This document shows, one piece after another, positions 9,279 through 17,897 of a stretch of DNA of 64,000 nt. Below the pieces are notes generated by a model. That model did not search any database and had not been told where the DNA came from. It was given only the letters and a program-made list of their open reading frames with translations. How positions within the stretch are numbered: position 1 is the first letter of the stretch; the number at the start of each line of letters is the position of its first letter. The translations under genes and the position numbers were made by a program. The DNA comes from Natronosalvus hydrolyticus (GTDB lineage Archaea; Halobacteriota; Halobacteria; Halobacteriales; Natrialbaceae), in assembly GCA_025517525.1 (NCBI GenBank), contig JAOPJZ010000002.1:186001-250000 (forward strand), given 5' to 3'.

Positions 9279-11290
9279 CTGTCCTCCGTTGGGCCAGCTC
9301 CAGTCGCTTCACCAGTGTCGTCCGTCTCGGCTGGCGCCCCCTCGAGGGCGACCTGTAACGTTGCTTCGGCTTCAGTCGTCTGCTCGAGTCGGCGTTCGGG
9401 ATCGCGGTCGCCGTACTCAACGTCACGGAAGGCGTCGGCGATGGTATCGACCGGTTCGGCCGGCACGCCCTGTGATTTTACGTCGTGTGCGACGTCAGTC
9501 GGAGTGGCGACGCTGAGTGGATACACCGTCGACATCGACTCGAGCCGGTAAAACGAGCGACGGATTCGCTCTCGTGCAGACGACTGGATCTCCTCGTCGA
9601 TGTCAGCAGCGGCCGCCTCGCTCTCGCTGTCACCGACGATGGGTAGCGAGGCGCGGACGTCGCCTGCTTTCTGTCGCATCGACGCGAGCGCACCGACGAG
9701 TGCGGTGACGATCAGTCCCGGTATCTCGGCAACGGATTTGACTCGTGCCAACGCGCTCACCGCTCGCTCGAGGAGTTGTGAACAGGCGACCACGGCACCC
9801 ATAACCAGCGAGACGAGTCGACCTGGAATCGATCGCAACGTCGCTATCGGGTCGTCTTTCGTCAGGAAGACGTAGGCGACGACGACCACCACGACGGCGA
9901 GAACCGCGCTCAACAGTGGCCGGTCACCGAGCGGTCCGAGCGATTCGGTTATCGAGGCAACGAACCCTTCGTCTTCGTCGCTCGAGTCGCCAGTGTCGTC
10001 GCTCGAGTCGTCCGTCTCATCGCTACTTCCGTCATCGGTCTCGTCCGTGGACGGTTCGTCACTCGAGCCGTCGGCGTCGTCGATCCCTGAACTGTCGTCG
10101 TCAGTTGCGTCCCCGTTGGTGTCGCCGCTCGAGTCATCAGTTGCGTCTCCGTCTTCGTCCGCGGTCGAGTCGTCGGTAGTGCTGTCCGAGTCGTCCGTGT
10201 CGTCGCTCGAGTCATCCATCGGGTCACTCGAGTCGTCTCCGTCATCTGTCGTGGCGTCGGTGTCGTCACCCTCGTCAGCATCGTCGTCGGCAGTTGCTCC
10301 ACCGTCGTCGGTTTCGCTATCCTCGTCAGGGTGTTCACTGTCGTCGGTCGTCTCCTCCTCATCGTCCCAGGTTCCATCGTCGTCTCCGTCATTCATCGCA
10401 CCGCTCTCTGTGCCGTCTGATCCGTCAGCGTCGAAGCCATCGGCATCGTCACTGCCGTCTTCGGACCCGTCACTGTCGGCCGAACCGTCGAAATCCATCC
10501 CGCCGTCTGCGACGACATCGTCGTCCACGGCGTCACCGAACCCACCGTCGAGACCGCTGCTCGAGGTCGGGACGTCCAACAGACCGCCTGAAGAGGTGTC
10601 GGCCTCGCCGAGGCCGTCTCCGGTCATGCCATCGTCGTGGTCGTCTTCTGCCTCGAGGTCGGCGTTGGCGGGCAGGCCGTCAGTCGAGCCGCCCATCGCC
10701 GCGTATATCGCACCCAGTCCGAACAGTGCGTCGCTCATCTGGGGGTCGGTGAGGTGATCGCCCTGCAACTCCATTCCCGTCAGGACGGCTGCGCGGGTGA
10801 TGTCGCTCTCGAGTTCGCCTTCGCCTCCGGCACCGCCAGCCATTGCACCGGCCGGCAGAGAGCCACCGCCAAGTTGCAAGCTCGAGCCGTCACCCGCTTC
10901 GATCCCTTCTTCGAGGGCTTCGGGGTCGATATCCCCATCCTCGATGGCCTGTTCTAGCTCTTCGGGGTCGATATCGCCCTCTTCGATTGCCCGTTCAAGC
11001 TCCTCGGCATCCATCTCACCGTTCTCGATGTCGCTCTCGTCTAGCCCCTCGAGTGTGGACGAGTCGATCGATTCATCCCCGTCTGCGTGCTCGAGTGCCG
11101 AGCCGAGTAACGCCTGCTGGACGGCTCGTTCGTGCTCGGCTGCGACTCCTTCTTCCCCCAGCATGGCCGCTGCTGGGGTATCTGCAGCCAGCATGGGCAT
11201 CGCGCTCGAGGCGAGAAGAATACCCCCAATTGCACACCCGATTGCAATGACGGCAAGCAGCCGTCGTATCCCATCCGATGATCCCACCAT
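9275..11290 (-). CDS. DUF4129-like surface protein with long Asp/Ser stalk
   Basis: This 671-residue first gene of the operon has an N-terminal signal or anchor (11-36), then an acidic helical part. That part contains about three tandem 12-residue units of the type EELEQAIEDGDIDP (roughly 95-133). A very long Asp/Ser/Thr-rich low-complexity stalk (about 225-430) follows, then a membrane span around 455-477. The C-terminal domain (about 560-650) matches the DUF4129 pattern: a helical region followed by a TPTDVAH segment. The stalk is probably extracytoplasmic and the C-terminal domain cytoplasmic. DUF4129 domains typically sit beside MoxR/DUF58 genes. Confidence 0.78.
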   Translation of the reverse strand: MVGSSDGIRRLLAVIAIGCAIGGILLASSAMPMLAADTPAAAMLGEEGVAAEHERAVQQALLGSALEHADGDESIDSSTLEGLDESDIENGEMDAEELERAIEEGDIDPEELEQAIEDGDIDPEALEEGIEAGDGSSLQLGGGSLPAGAMAGGAGGEGELESDITRAAVLTGMELQGDHLTDPQMSDALFGLGAIYAAMGGSTDGLPANADLEAEDDHDDGMTGDGLGEADTSSGGLLDVPTSSSGLDGGFGDAVDDDVVADGGMDFDGSADSDGSEDGSDDADGFDADGSDGTESGAMNDGDDDGTWDDEEETTDDSEHPDEDSETDDGGATADDDADEGDDTDATTDDGDDSSDPMDDSSDDTDDSDSTTDDSTADEDGDATDDSSGDTNGDATDDDSSGIDDADGSSDEPSTDETDDGSSDETDDSSDDTGDSSDEDEGFVASITESLGPLGDRPLLSAVLAVVVVVVAYVFLTKDDPIATLRSIPGRLVSLVMGAVVACSQLLERAVSALARVKSVAEIPGLIVTALVGALASMRQKAGDVRASLPIVGDSESEAAAADIDEEIQSSARERIRRSFYRLESMSTVYPLSVATPTDVAHDVKSQGVPAEPVDTIADAFRDVEYGDRDPERRLEQTTEAEATLQVALEGAPAETDDTGEATGAGPTEDR

Positions 11291-11438
11291 TCAGGTAGGA
11301 CAATACGTCAGTTGTATTTACATCTTATTGCAGATGCAAGGCAATAGACGGTCCCGGTCGACAGTGGCGACTCGCTGGAGACTGATGGAAATTATGGCGA
11401 TGGCTCACAACAGAACGCTGTCCACTGCGCTTCGGTGT

Positions 11439-11951
11439 TCAGGAGCCCCAGAAGTTTTCCCGACTTCCCAGTTGCTCCCTCGGTCGACGTCGATCGGATT
11501 TTTCCTCGTCACCCTCCGCGGATGCTTCGCCGCCGTCTCCGTCGCCATCGTCGTCCGCATCTTCATCTTCGCTCTCGGCTTCCTCGTCGACTTCCTCGTC
11601 GGCTTCCTCGTCGGCTTCGAGTGGGAGTCGCTCGAGCACATCCGCTCGAGCGTGGTTGCTGTGGACACGGGTAATTTTCGCGCGAACGCGGGCTTTCGGG
11701 AGCACGCCATCGATCATCACGATGAAGCCGTCTTCGGTGCGGCCGACGCCGGCACCGCTTTCGTGCATGTCGACGACCTCGACGATGACTTCTTCGCTAG
11801 GTTTGACCGGCTGTGTCTTCAGGTCGTCGATAGGTTGGCCGTAGTGGTTACACCATTGTTTACCGCCACGGTCGCCGTAGTGGCTACAGCCCATGCCGCT
11901 GATTCGCTCTGAGAAGCTCGGGCAGTCGTCTGCGAGTGGACAGTCCGCCAT
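11439..11951 (-). CDS. TRAM domain-containing protein with N-terminal cysteines and acidic tail
   Basis: A 170-residue protein. The N-terminus has four cysteines in MADCPLADDCPSF and CSHYGDRGGKQWCNHYG, suggesting a metal-binding knuckle. A TRAM domain follows (about 55-110: VEVVDMHESGAGVGR...FIVMIDGVLPKARVRAKI), a small RNA-binding beta-barrel. The C-terminal third is a Glu/Asp-rich disordered tail. The start at 11951 is chosen because the upstream extension lacks family features. TRAM proteins bind RNA and are abundant in archaea, where they are proposed RNA chaperones. The single-gene context gives no further clue. Confidence 0.85.
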   Translation of the reverse strand: MADCPLADDCPSFSERISGMGCSHYGDRGGKQWCNHYGQPIDDLKTQPVKPSEEVIVEVVDMHESGAGVGRTEDGFIVMIDGVLPKARVRAKITRVHSNHARADVLERLPLEADEEADEEVDEEAESEDEDADDDGDGDGGEASAEGDEEKSDRRRPREQLGSRENFWGS

Positions 11952-12135
11952 GGCGGCTACTACCTGCGGTACCGTTAAACCGCTTCCGGAAGCGAGCCAC
12001 GGTCCCTCCGATGTATTCTGCAATTCCTGAAACTGTGCCGAACCGACCCATCCCACCGTCCCTCGAGAGAAATCAACTCAACGCCCGATAATTGCGGTTT
12101 CGAAAACGTTTACGCACAGGAGACCACAATCTATC

Positions 12136-12930
12136 ATGATGAAGGTACTCGTACCGGTCAAAGAGGTTGTTACCGTCGACGACGCGTTCGAGATCGACGG
12201 CACCGCCATCGACGAGCGCTATCTGAGCGCCGATCTCAACGAGTGGGACGATTACGCCATCGAGGAGGCCGTCCAGCTCCAGGAAGACGGCGTCGTCGAT
12301 GAGGTCGTCACCGTCACGATCGGTGATGAGGATACCGAACAGACGATCCGGCAGGCCCTCGCTAAGGGTGCCGACCGCGCTATCCGGGTGTGGGACGATG
12401 CGCTCGAGGACGTCGACCTGCTGGACGTCGGCGCAAAGGTTGCGATTCTCGAGGCAGTGGTCGGAGCTGAAGAGCCCGATTTGGTGCTGACAGGCGTGCA
12501 GTCGGGCGACGACAGTTTCGGGGCGACGGGTGTTGCGCTGGCCGAAGCTGTCGGCACGCAGTGGGCGGCGGTCGTCAACCAGCTCGAGCTGGAAAACGGC
12601 GCCGACGTGGCGTCGGTTCACCGCGAACTCGAGGGTGGTCTCGAGGAACTGACCGACATCGACCTGCCCGCGGTACTATCGATTCAGACGGGTATCAACG
12701 AGCCGCGCTACGCCAGTCTACGTGGGATTCGGATGGCCCAACGCAAGGAACTGGACCACCAGACGCTGGCCGATCTCGGTGTCGAGGGCGATGCCGTTGC
12801 TGGTGAGTTGGAACTTACCTCGATGTACGAACCGGAAAGTGAGAGTGATACGACCGTGTTCGAAGGAAGCGCCGACGATACGGCTGCACAGTTAGCTGAA
12901 CTGCTCCGCGAGAAGGGGGTGGCCCAATGA
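12136..12930 (+). CDS. etfB: electron transfer flavoprotein beta subunit
   Basis: A 264-residue FixA/EtfB protein that starts MMKVLVPVKEV and contains the ETF-beta signature region with VLTGVQSGDDSFGATGV near residues 115-133. With EtfA it forms the soluble electron carrier between acyl-CoA or other flavoprotein dehydrogenases and the respiratory quinone pool. Its stop overlaps the etfA start by four bases (ATGA), so the two are co-translated. A start three bases later (12139) is equally plausible. Confidence 0.94.
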   Translation: MMKVLVPVKEVVTVDDAFEIDGTAIDERYLSADLNEWDDYAIEEAVQLQEDGVVDEVVTVTIGDEDTEQTIRQALAKGADRAIRVWDDALEDVDLLDVGAKVAILEAVVGAEEPDLVLTGVQSGDDSFGATGVALAEAVGTQWAAVVNQLELENGADVASVHRELEGGLEELTDIDLPAVLSIQTGINEPRYASLRGIRMAQRKELDHQTLADLGVEGDAVAGELELTSMYEPESESDTTVFEGSADDTAAQLAELLREKGVAQ

Positions 12931-13883
12931 GCGACATTCTCGCAATCGCCGAGCACCGCCAGGGTGAACTTCGTGACGTCAGCCTCGAGTTGATCACGGC
13001 GGGTGTGGAACTCGCCGAGGAGACGGGCGGTGACCTGCACGTTGCTGTCATTAGCGGAGACGTGGACACGTACGCCGAGCAACTCAACCGTGAAGGCGTC
13101 GACACGATTCATACCGTCGCCTACGGCGAGGAGTTCAACCACGACGTGTATACGCAGTCAGTCACGCAACTGGTCGATTCCATCGGCGCGAGTTACGTGC
13201 TTGGACCGAACAGCGTGAACGGCCTGGATTACCTGCCTGCGGTTGCGACCCGATTTGACGTCCCGCTGGTGACCGACGTTGTCGGCCTCGAGACGAACGA
13301 GGAGACGCTGACGGCGACGCGCGAGATGTACGGTGGGAAAGTCGAGACGACCGTCGACGTGGAAGGCACGCCTGCGGTAGTAACGATTCGTGGCGCGGAG
13401 TGGCCCGTCGCTGAAGGCGCGGGTTCAGCCGACGTGGAGGCGTTCGACGCGGAGATTGACGAGGACGCCATCGGCTCGAGTGTGAACGGTTTCGAGGAGG
13501 TGGCCGGCGGCGACGTCGACATCAGCGAGGCGGACCTGCTGGTGTCGGTTGGCCGCGGTATCGACGAAGAGGAGAACCTCGAGTTGATCGAGGAGTTGGC
13601 CGATGCGCTGGATGCGACGATGTCGTCGTCACGGCCGATCGTGGACGCTGGCTGGCTGCCGGCGAACCGGCAGGTCGGGCAGTCCGGGAAGGTCGTCACG
13701 CCCGACGTCTACATCGCAATCGGGATTTCCGGTGCTGTTCAGCACGTTGCGGGGATGAAAGGGTCGGATACGATCGTGGCGATCAATACGGACCCGAACG
13801 CACCGATCATGGACATTGCGGATTACGCGATCCACGACGACCTGTTCGACGTGGTGCCAGCGTTGATCGAGCAGTTCTCGTAA
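12927..13883 (+). CDS. etfA: electron transfer flavoprotein alpha subunit
   Basis: This 318-residue FixB/EtfA has an N-terminal ETF domain and a C-terminal FAD-binding domain (about 195-318). The FAD domain carries the diagnostic GQSGKVVTPDVYIAIGISGA and GSDTIVAINTDPNAPIMDIAD runs. It binds the FAD that accepts electrons from dehydrogenases. Translationally coupled to etfB. No ETF-quinone oxidoreductase (FixC/FixX) is adjacent, so that partner must be encoded elsewhere. Confidence 0.95.
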   Translation: MSDILAIAEHRQGELRDVSLELITAGVELAEETGGDLHVAVISGDVDTYAEQLNREGVDTIHTVAYGEEFNHDVYTQSVTQLVDSIGASYVLGPNSVNGLDYLPAVATRFDVPLVTDVVGLETNEETLTATREMYGGKVETTVDVEGTPAVVTIRGAEWPVAEGAGSADVEAFDAEIDEDAIGSSVNGFEEVAGGDVDISEADLLVSVGRGIDEEENLELIEELADALDATMSSSRPIVDAGWLPANRQVGQSGKVVTPDVYIAIGISGAVQHVAGMKGSDTIVAINTDPNAPIMDIADYAIHDDLFDVVPALIEQFS

Positions 13884-13888
13884 TTGTC

Positions 13889-13914
13889 CACGCGAGCGGA
13901 GCGAGCGTGTTTTT
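13889..13914 (+). terminator. hairpin plus T-tract after etfBA
   Basis: CACGC and GCGTG form a 5-bp stem six bases after the etfA stop, followed directly by TTTTT. The position fits termination of the etfBA transcript. Confidence 0.45.
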
Positions 13915-13930
13915 GGTCGAGATTTTTGGA

Positions 13931-13999
13931 GGCGGGTGAGCGGCGCGGTTCGGAGCGAACAAAGTGAGTGAGAACCGCGCTGTGAACGGCGAACCCGCC
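13931..13999. repeat. nested inverted repeat
   Basis: An outer stem GGCGGGT...ACCCGCC (13931-13937 with 13993-13999) encloses an inner perfect 9-bp stem GCGCGGTTC...GAACCGCGC (13943-13951 with 13972-13980). The loop carries GTGAGTGAG-type text common in haloarchaeal spacers. It may be a processing or termination structure, or a dispersed repeat. Confidence 0.55.
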
Positions 14000-14121
14000 G
14001 AGAAAAAGGTCGGAGGGAATCGTCAGGATCCCCGAGTGGAGTGGCCGTGTTAGGTGCCGCACAGAGACGCTCGAGCTGATAATAAAATGTCGATTTCTGA
14101 GCTGATTGGAATCAGCCGTAG

Positions 14122-14130
14122 TTATATATT
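14122..14130 (+). promoter_or_regulatory. TATA box of UspA gene
   Basis: TTATATATT lies 23-31 bases before the ATG at 14153. This is the archaeal TATA spacing for a transcript starting at or next to the start codon, and it decides in favour of that start over an ATG 99 bases upstream. Confidence 0.6.
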
Positions 14131-14152
14131 CACGGCAACCGAAATTTCAGGT

Positions 14153-14554
14153 ATGTCTACGATCCTGTTGTCAGTCGATAACGATGAATCGCGCGCGAAA
14201 TCGCAGGCAAAGTCGCTGACACGTCTGGATTTCGACCCCGAATCGACACACGTTCGGCTCTTTCATGTCTTTACCGACAATCCGTCTGGGGCGTCGGTAA
14301 CACAGGTCGGTTCAGTCCGCCGTGCGAAGGAGATTCTCGAGAACGCGGGGTATGCGGTTTCACTCGAGGGACAGAGCGGCGACCCGGCAGAAGAAATTCT
14401 GGCAGCGGCGGAGGAACACGATGTCGATGCGATCTCCATCGCAGGGCGAAAACGGTCGCCCACCGGAAAAGCACTCTTTGGTAGCGTCACCCAGGAAGTG
14501 TTTCTGAACACTGATCTGCCAGTGTTGCTGACGAGCGCTTCAACGACAGAGTAG
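14153..14554 (+). CDS. universal stress protein family protein
   Basis: A 133-residue UspA-fold protein. It starts MSTILLSVDNDES and ends with a beta-strand motif (SIAGRKRSPTGKALFGSVTQ) matching the ATP-binding G-2x-G-9x-G(S/T) region of UspA in degenerate form: the first glycine pair is altered to GRKRSP. Nucleotide binding is therefore uncertain. It is one of five Usp genes in the window. Such proteins are dimeric cytoplasmic stress-associated factors. Confidence 0.8.
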   Translation: MSTILLSVDNDESRAKSQAKSLTRLDFDPESTHVRLFHVFTDNPSGASVTQVGSVRRAKEILENAGYAVSLEGQSGDPAEEILAAAEEHDVDAISIAGRKRSPTGKALFGSVTQEVFLNTDLPVLLTSASTTE

Positions 14555-15159
14555 TCACTCAAATTTCCCGCGACGAGATCATTTCCGGGCGGGGATCCTC
14601 AAGTCGGGACTGGTGGGAACTGAAAGAGATTGAGGATTCTCTCGCTATAATATCAACTTTATTTGTATGAATGCTATTTTACCTATACTCATCTACGTGA
14701 CCGCTCAGTAAAACCGATCGAGACACTAATTGGCGTTAGGAGTCGATATAGAGTACTAAGGCCACTATCTGTGTGGCGAGCACTATTGGAGGTTCAAACA
14801 CTATCTTTTTGCCGTATGCATTGGAAAATCGACTATCGAGTGGTTTCATACAGTGAAAGCCGAGCATCCGGGTTGTATTGAGGAGTTAAATCAAATAAGT
14901 AGCTAATATTATCTCATCTGTACTATAGTAACACGCTACAGCCACTTTTCAACTATTGCGTAATATGTGACACTACTGGCCGGAACTGGTCAAGTTTTTC
15001 TCTATCTGATCTCCTCGAGGTAGGTCTCATCTCTCCCTAGCGGATTGCCAAACTGATAATCGACTCCATCCCGGTGGGCACTTAACTGACCCCTCATATG
15101 GGGGTTGTACACATTTGGGAGATAGAGCCCTCCTACTAGTTAGAGCGAGGTTAGTATCC
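14555..15159. other. AT-rich 605-base stretch without recognisable gene
   Basis: Base composition is clearly lower in GC than the flanking genes. Short open frames here show no haloarchaeal codon pattern or acidic composition. The only structure noted is ACCCC-TCATAT-GGGGGT at 15089-15105, about 55 bases before the small zinc protein. This is probably the left part of an accessory patch that continues to 17.4 kb. Confidence 0.4.
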
Positions 15160-15297
15160 ATGCCTGAATACGAACTTACTTGTCCCGATTGCGGACAACA
15201 GTTGTCGGTGGACCGTGCGGTGTTAGAGGCGACGGTGGCACACGGGTGTCCTCTGTGTGGCTCGAGCGTGTCTCAGGAGTGTGCGACGCCCTTGTGA
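15160..15297 (+). CDS. small CPxCG zinc-ribbon protein
   Basis: A 45-residue protein carrying two metal knuckles, CPDCG and CPLCG, separated by 20 residues, enough to bind one zinc. Very small zinc-finger proteins of this type are abundant in haloarchaea. Mutants of some studied members show regulatory or stress phenotypes, but the exact role of this one is unknown. A paralogue lies at 19417-19569. The start at 15160 removes an upstream extension without zinc-protein character. Confidence 0.7.
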   Translation: MPEYELTCPDCGQQLSVDRAVLEATVAHGCPLCGSSVSQECATPL

Positions 15298-15299
15298 GG

Positions 15300-15461
15300 A
15301 TGGCAAAATCTATCCCAGAAATATCGTATGAATTAGAAGATTACTCGTTTTCCGTCCAGGGTCAAGCCCGGTATCAATCGCCGTTGTTAGCAAGCGTCAG
15401 GCTCAGACCAAAAAGCAGATACGAAAGAGTGGGAACGAACACGAAAAGTGAAGAAGTTTAA
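15300..15461 (+). CDS. doubtful 53-residue ORF
   Basis: The ATG follows the zinc-protein stop by two bases (TGAGGATG), which would allow coupling. The product is basic and not haloarchaeal in composition, and its end overlaps the lipoprotein gene on the other strand. It may be non-coding. Confidence 0.2.
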   Translation: MAKSIPEISYELEDYSFSVQGQARYQSPLLASVRLRPKSRYERVGTNTKSEEV

Positions 15462-15958
15462 ATAATATACTTTTCGTGGTCAGCGTAGTCTATACCCGCT
15501 CGAATGCCAGTAGATTTCTCATCACATCCTTCTGCAAATACTGTCAGCGTTTCGTCTTCATTTATACGTATTGATAATTCCGTTGATTGGCTTTCGTGGA
15601 TGCATGAATTTTGGACAGACCATTCGTATGCTTCCAGGTTACGATCATACTGAACACCAACATTATATCGTTCTCCCTCTATTCCAACTTCTGGTATTTC
15701 AACCCCGGTCCGTTCTGGAATCTTATACTGATTGGAAATGCCCTCATCATCATCTCCATTGTGTATAATAACTACCACTTTGACTTTCGTATCACTGAGA
15801 TTCTCGATGAACACAGAGTCTACCCGACCTTCCTGGGATTCGCGCGTTGAACCGTGATCGGCATGTGAGTCAGTAGAGGATTCACTGAGGCATCCACCAA
15901 ACGTTATAGAACAGACAGTGATGGCCTTGGTGAGGGCTTTCCTCCGATTCATGTCCAT
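15458..15958 (-). CDS. putative secreted lipoprotein
   Basis: A 166-residue protein with a twin-arginine-like N-terminus (NRRKALTKA) and lipobox FGGC (lipidated Cys 23), followed by a Ser/Asp/His-rich linker. The remainder is a beta-rich domain of about 110 residues with two further cysteines (SCIHES, EGCDEK). It is probably exported and anchored to the outer face of the membrane. Codon use is more AT-rich than the neighbours, which fits the accessory patch bounded by the IS element. No function can be assigned. Confidence 0.6.
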   Translation of the reverse strand: MDMNRRKALTKAITVCSITFGGCLSESSTDSHADHGSTRESQEGRVDSVFIENLSDTKVKVVVIIHNGDDDEGISNQYKIPERTGVEIPEVGIEGERYNVGVQYDRNLEAYEWSVQNSCIHESQSTELSIRINEDETLTVFAEGCDEKSTGIRAGIDYADHEKYII

Positions 15959-16022
15959 GAATTATAATTGGTGGTTTAAGGGTTTTGTGTGGGTGTTCAT
16001 TCATCGGCGGTCGAGGCGGATA

Positions 16023-16043
16023 CCCCGAGGCTTGACCTCGGGG
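16023..16043. repeat. left-end hairpin of the IS element
   Basis: Perfect 8-bp stem CCCCGAGG/CCTCGGGG with five-base loop CTTGA, about 100 bases before the tnpB start. Confidence 0.6.
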
Positions 16044-16143
16044 AGGAAGCCGACACTTGGGAATACAACCACGGTTCACAGCACGACTAACTCCCCACGT
16101 TGCCAAACGCTAATATTAAATAGTGTCAGTCGTTTAATGAAGT

Positions 16144-17364
16144 ATGGCAGAGGTAGTCAGGAATATCCAAGTCAAACTCAACATCCCCGAGTCAGGACAC
16201 TCGGCTGTTGACCAGACCTTCGAGGAGTTCCGTCAAGCCGCCCAATACGTCGCAGACTACGGGTGGAGCGACGACCCTGACCACCTCGTCAAAGCCAAAA
16301 ACAAACTCCACGACGCCACGTACACCGAAGTCCGCGAACAAACCAACCTCCAATCCAGCCTCGTTCAATCAGCGAGAAACCTCGCTGCGACCGCTCTCGG
16401 CAATTGTAAGGACTTGCTCGATGACGACAAACAGACGAGCAAGCCAGAGTTCCGAGGAAGCGTTATCGTGTACAACGGACGCACCATCACGTACAACGAC
16501 GACCACGTGACGCTCGCCACCACTGGTGAGCGCGTGACCGCCGAGTACGTCCTTCCACACGACAATGAAGGAACGCCGTTTGAAGAGTACTGGAACGAGG
16601 ATGTATGAGAGAAACGAGAAGCTACGCTCCACAAGCGTAACCGTGAGTACTACCTCCACGTTGCCGTTGAGAAAGACGTTGAATCTATTACTGATGAGCA
16701 GACCGAGAACGGAGTGGTTCTCGGCGTAGACCTCAACGTGGACGGCTACCTCGCCGTCACCAGCACTGGAGCGTTCCTCGGCAACGCGGAAGAATTGAAT
16801 CACAAGCGCGACGAGTACGAACGTCGTCGTGGACACTTGCAACAGACTGGGACGCGCTCGGCGCACCTCACTATCCAGTCAATCGGGGACAGGTTTGCCG
16901 AGTGGAGTCACCACCGCCTGCACGACGTGTCGAACGGCATCGTTCGAGAGGCGGTTGAGAACGAGTGTACGCATATCGCGTTCGAGCGATTGACGTGGAT
17001 TTGGACGCGCATCTCGAACGCGTCTAAGTTCCAGCAGTGGGCGTTCAGGGAAATCAAACGGCAAGTCGAGTACAAGGCCGAAGCACACGGTATCGAGGTC
17101 GATACCGTCGCTCCACAGTACACGTCTCAGCGGTGCAGTCACGGTGAGTGTGGGTTTACTCACGAGGATAATCGTGATGGTGATGAGTTCGAGTGTCTGA
17201 AGTGTGGGAAGGAACTGCACGCGGATTACAACGCTGCGCGGAACGTGGCGTGGCGTCTTGTCCAGAACTGGCTCAAGTCTGGGTCTGGACGGGCTACCAG
17301 TCAACTGGCCCTGAAGTCAGGAACGGTGAACGCGAACGGCGATTTCAACGCCTCCGCTGTCTAG
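16144..17364 (+). pseudogene. tnpB: tnpB (RuvC-like RNA-guided nuclease family) interrupted by in-frame TGA
   Basis: Two open segments (16144-16608 and 16609-17364) lie in the same frame and are separated only by a TGA at 16606-16608, where family members usually have Trp (TGG). The downstream part retains the RuvC-like triad: Asp codon 16729-16731 in VLGVDLNVDG, Glu codon 16984-16986 in AFERL, and Asp codon 17224-17226 in HADYNAARN. It also retains a four-cysteine zinc ribbon (RCSHGECG...CLKCG). The full-length product would be about 406 residues, normal for TnpB. A single point nonsense mutation therefore probably inactivates it, and recently. Confidence 0.8.
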
Positions 17365-17390
17365 CGGCAGAGCGGGAGTTCACTGACAAG

Positions 17391-17411
17391 CCCCGACCCT
17401 TGCGGTCGGGG
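17391..17411 (+). repeat. right-end hairpin of the IS element
   Basis: Perfect stem CCCCGACC/GGTCGGGG with loop CTTGC, 26 bases after the tnpB stop. In TnpB systems the guide RNA scaffold is encoded at this end, so the hairpin may also belong to a small RNA; this is inference. Confidence 0.6.
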
Positions 17412-17834
17412 TTGTTGACCGTTCTGTTTGGCCTGTTGCTCGTGATCAACCGATCACGTAGACAACAGCGACGCAGACTCGAGGGCGATGCCAGCGGCGA
17501 AATCGCCGCCGCAGCTATTTTTGGTGGAGATAGCCGCCGACTGGTAACGGATACGTTCACCGGAGCCGAACTCATAACGATATTCGGCGATACCATGGTC
17601 GACCTTCGCGATAGCGATATCCGATCTCGTCCGGCAATCATCGAGACAGTGACGGTGTTCGGCGACACTGAAATCCGCGTTCCGGACGACTGGACGGTGC
17701 GGGTTGAGACGCTGAACGTCTTCGGCGAGACGATCGATCGACGCCCGCGGTCGGCTGGACGGGGGAGCGACTCACCCCCAGATCTGATCGTGACCGGGGT
17801 CACGCTGTTTGGCGAGACTGAAATCTCGGATTAA
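17412..17834 (+). pseudogene. 3' fragment of a LiaF-like membrane/beta-solenoid protein
   Basis: Coding sense resumes exactly at the base after the IS right hairpin: one hydrophobic segment (LLTVLFGLLLVINRSRR), then a beta-repeat domain. The domain has recurrent (V/I)FG(D/E)T units (IFGDT, VFGDT, VFGET, LFGET), the hallmark of the LiaF/YvqF C-terminal domain. Full-length members have several N-terminal membrane spans, which are missing, and no matching 5' part lies left of the IS. The gene is therefore truncated by insertion plus loss of its front half. The open frame continues upstream through the IS, but that part is element sequence. Confidence 0.7.
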
Positions 17835-17897
17835 GCCTAGTGAGATCGTAGGTTTCGACTCCTCGAGTGCTTACACTTCCTGAGAACACTGCCCGGA

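Larger units (their letters stand above)
16010..17411 (+). mobile_element. IS200/IS605-group (IS1341-type) element
   Basis: The element carries a TnpB gene but no TnpA. Sub-terminal hairpins mark both ends. The left one is CCCCGAGG-CTTGA-CCTCGGGG (16023-16043). The right one is CCCCGACC-CTTGC-GGTCGGGG (17391-17411). The stems and loops are closely similar, as expected for hairpins recognised by single-strand transposases of this group. The right end abuts a LiaF-like coding fragment directly. The left limit is approximate. Without tnpA it would depend on a transposase supplied elsewhere. Confidence 0.7.

Noticed and set aside
10000..10480. Possible tandem DNA repeat or CRISPR in the TCG/GAC-rich tract
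   Set aside because: It is irregular low-complexity coding DNA without equal-length repeats and spacers.
9993..10757. 254-residue Ser/Pro-rich open frame on the plus strand
   Set aside because: It is the antisense of the Asp/Ser stalk of the DUF4129-like gene; composition follows from GAC/TCG-rich complement and there is no start context.
14663..14881. 72-residue frame in the AT-rich patch
   Set aside because: Composition is unlike haloarchaeal proteins and there is no motif or start signal.
17193..17411. N-terminal extension of the LiaF-like frame through the IS
   Set aside because: This part is tnpB and element sequence read in another frame; genuine LiaF text begins only at 17412.
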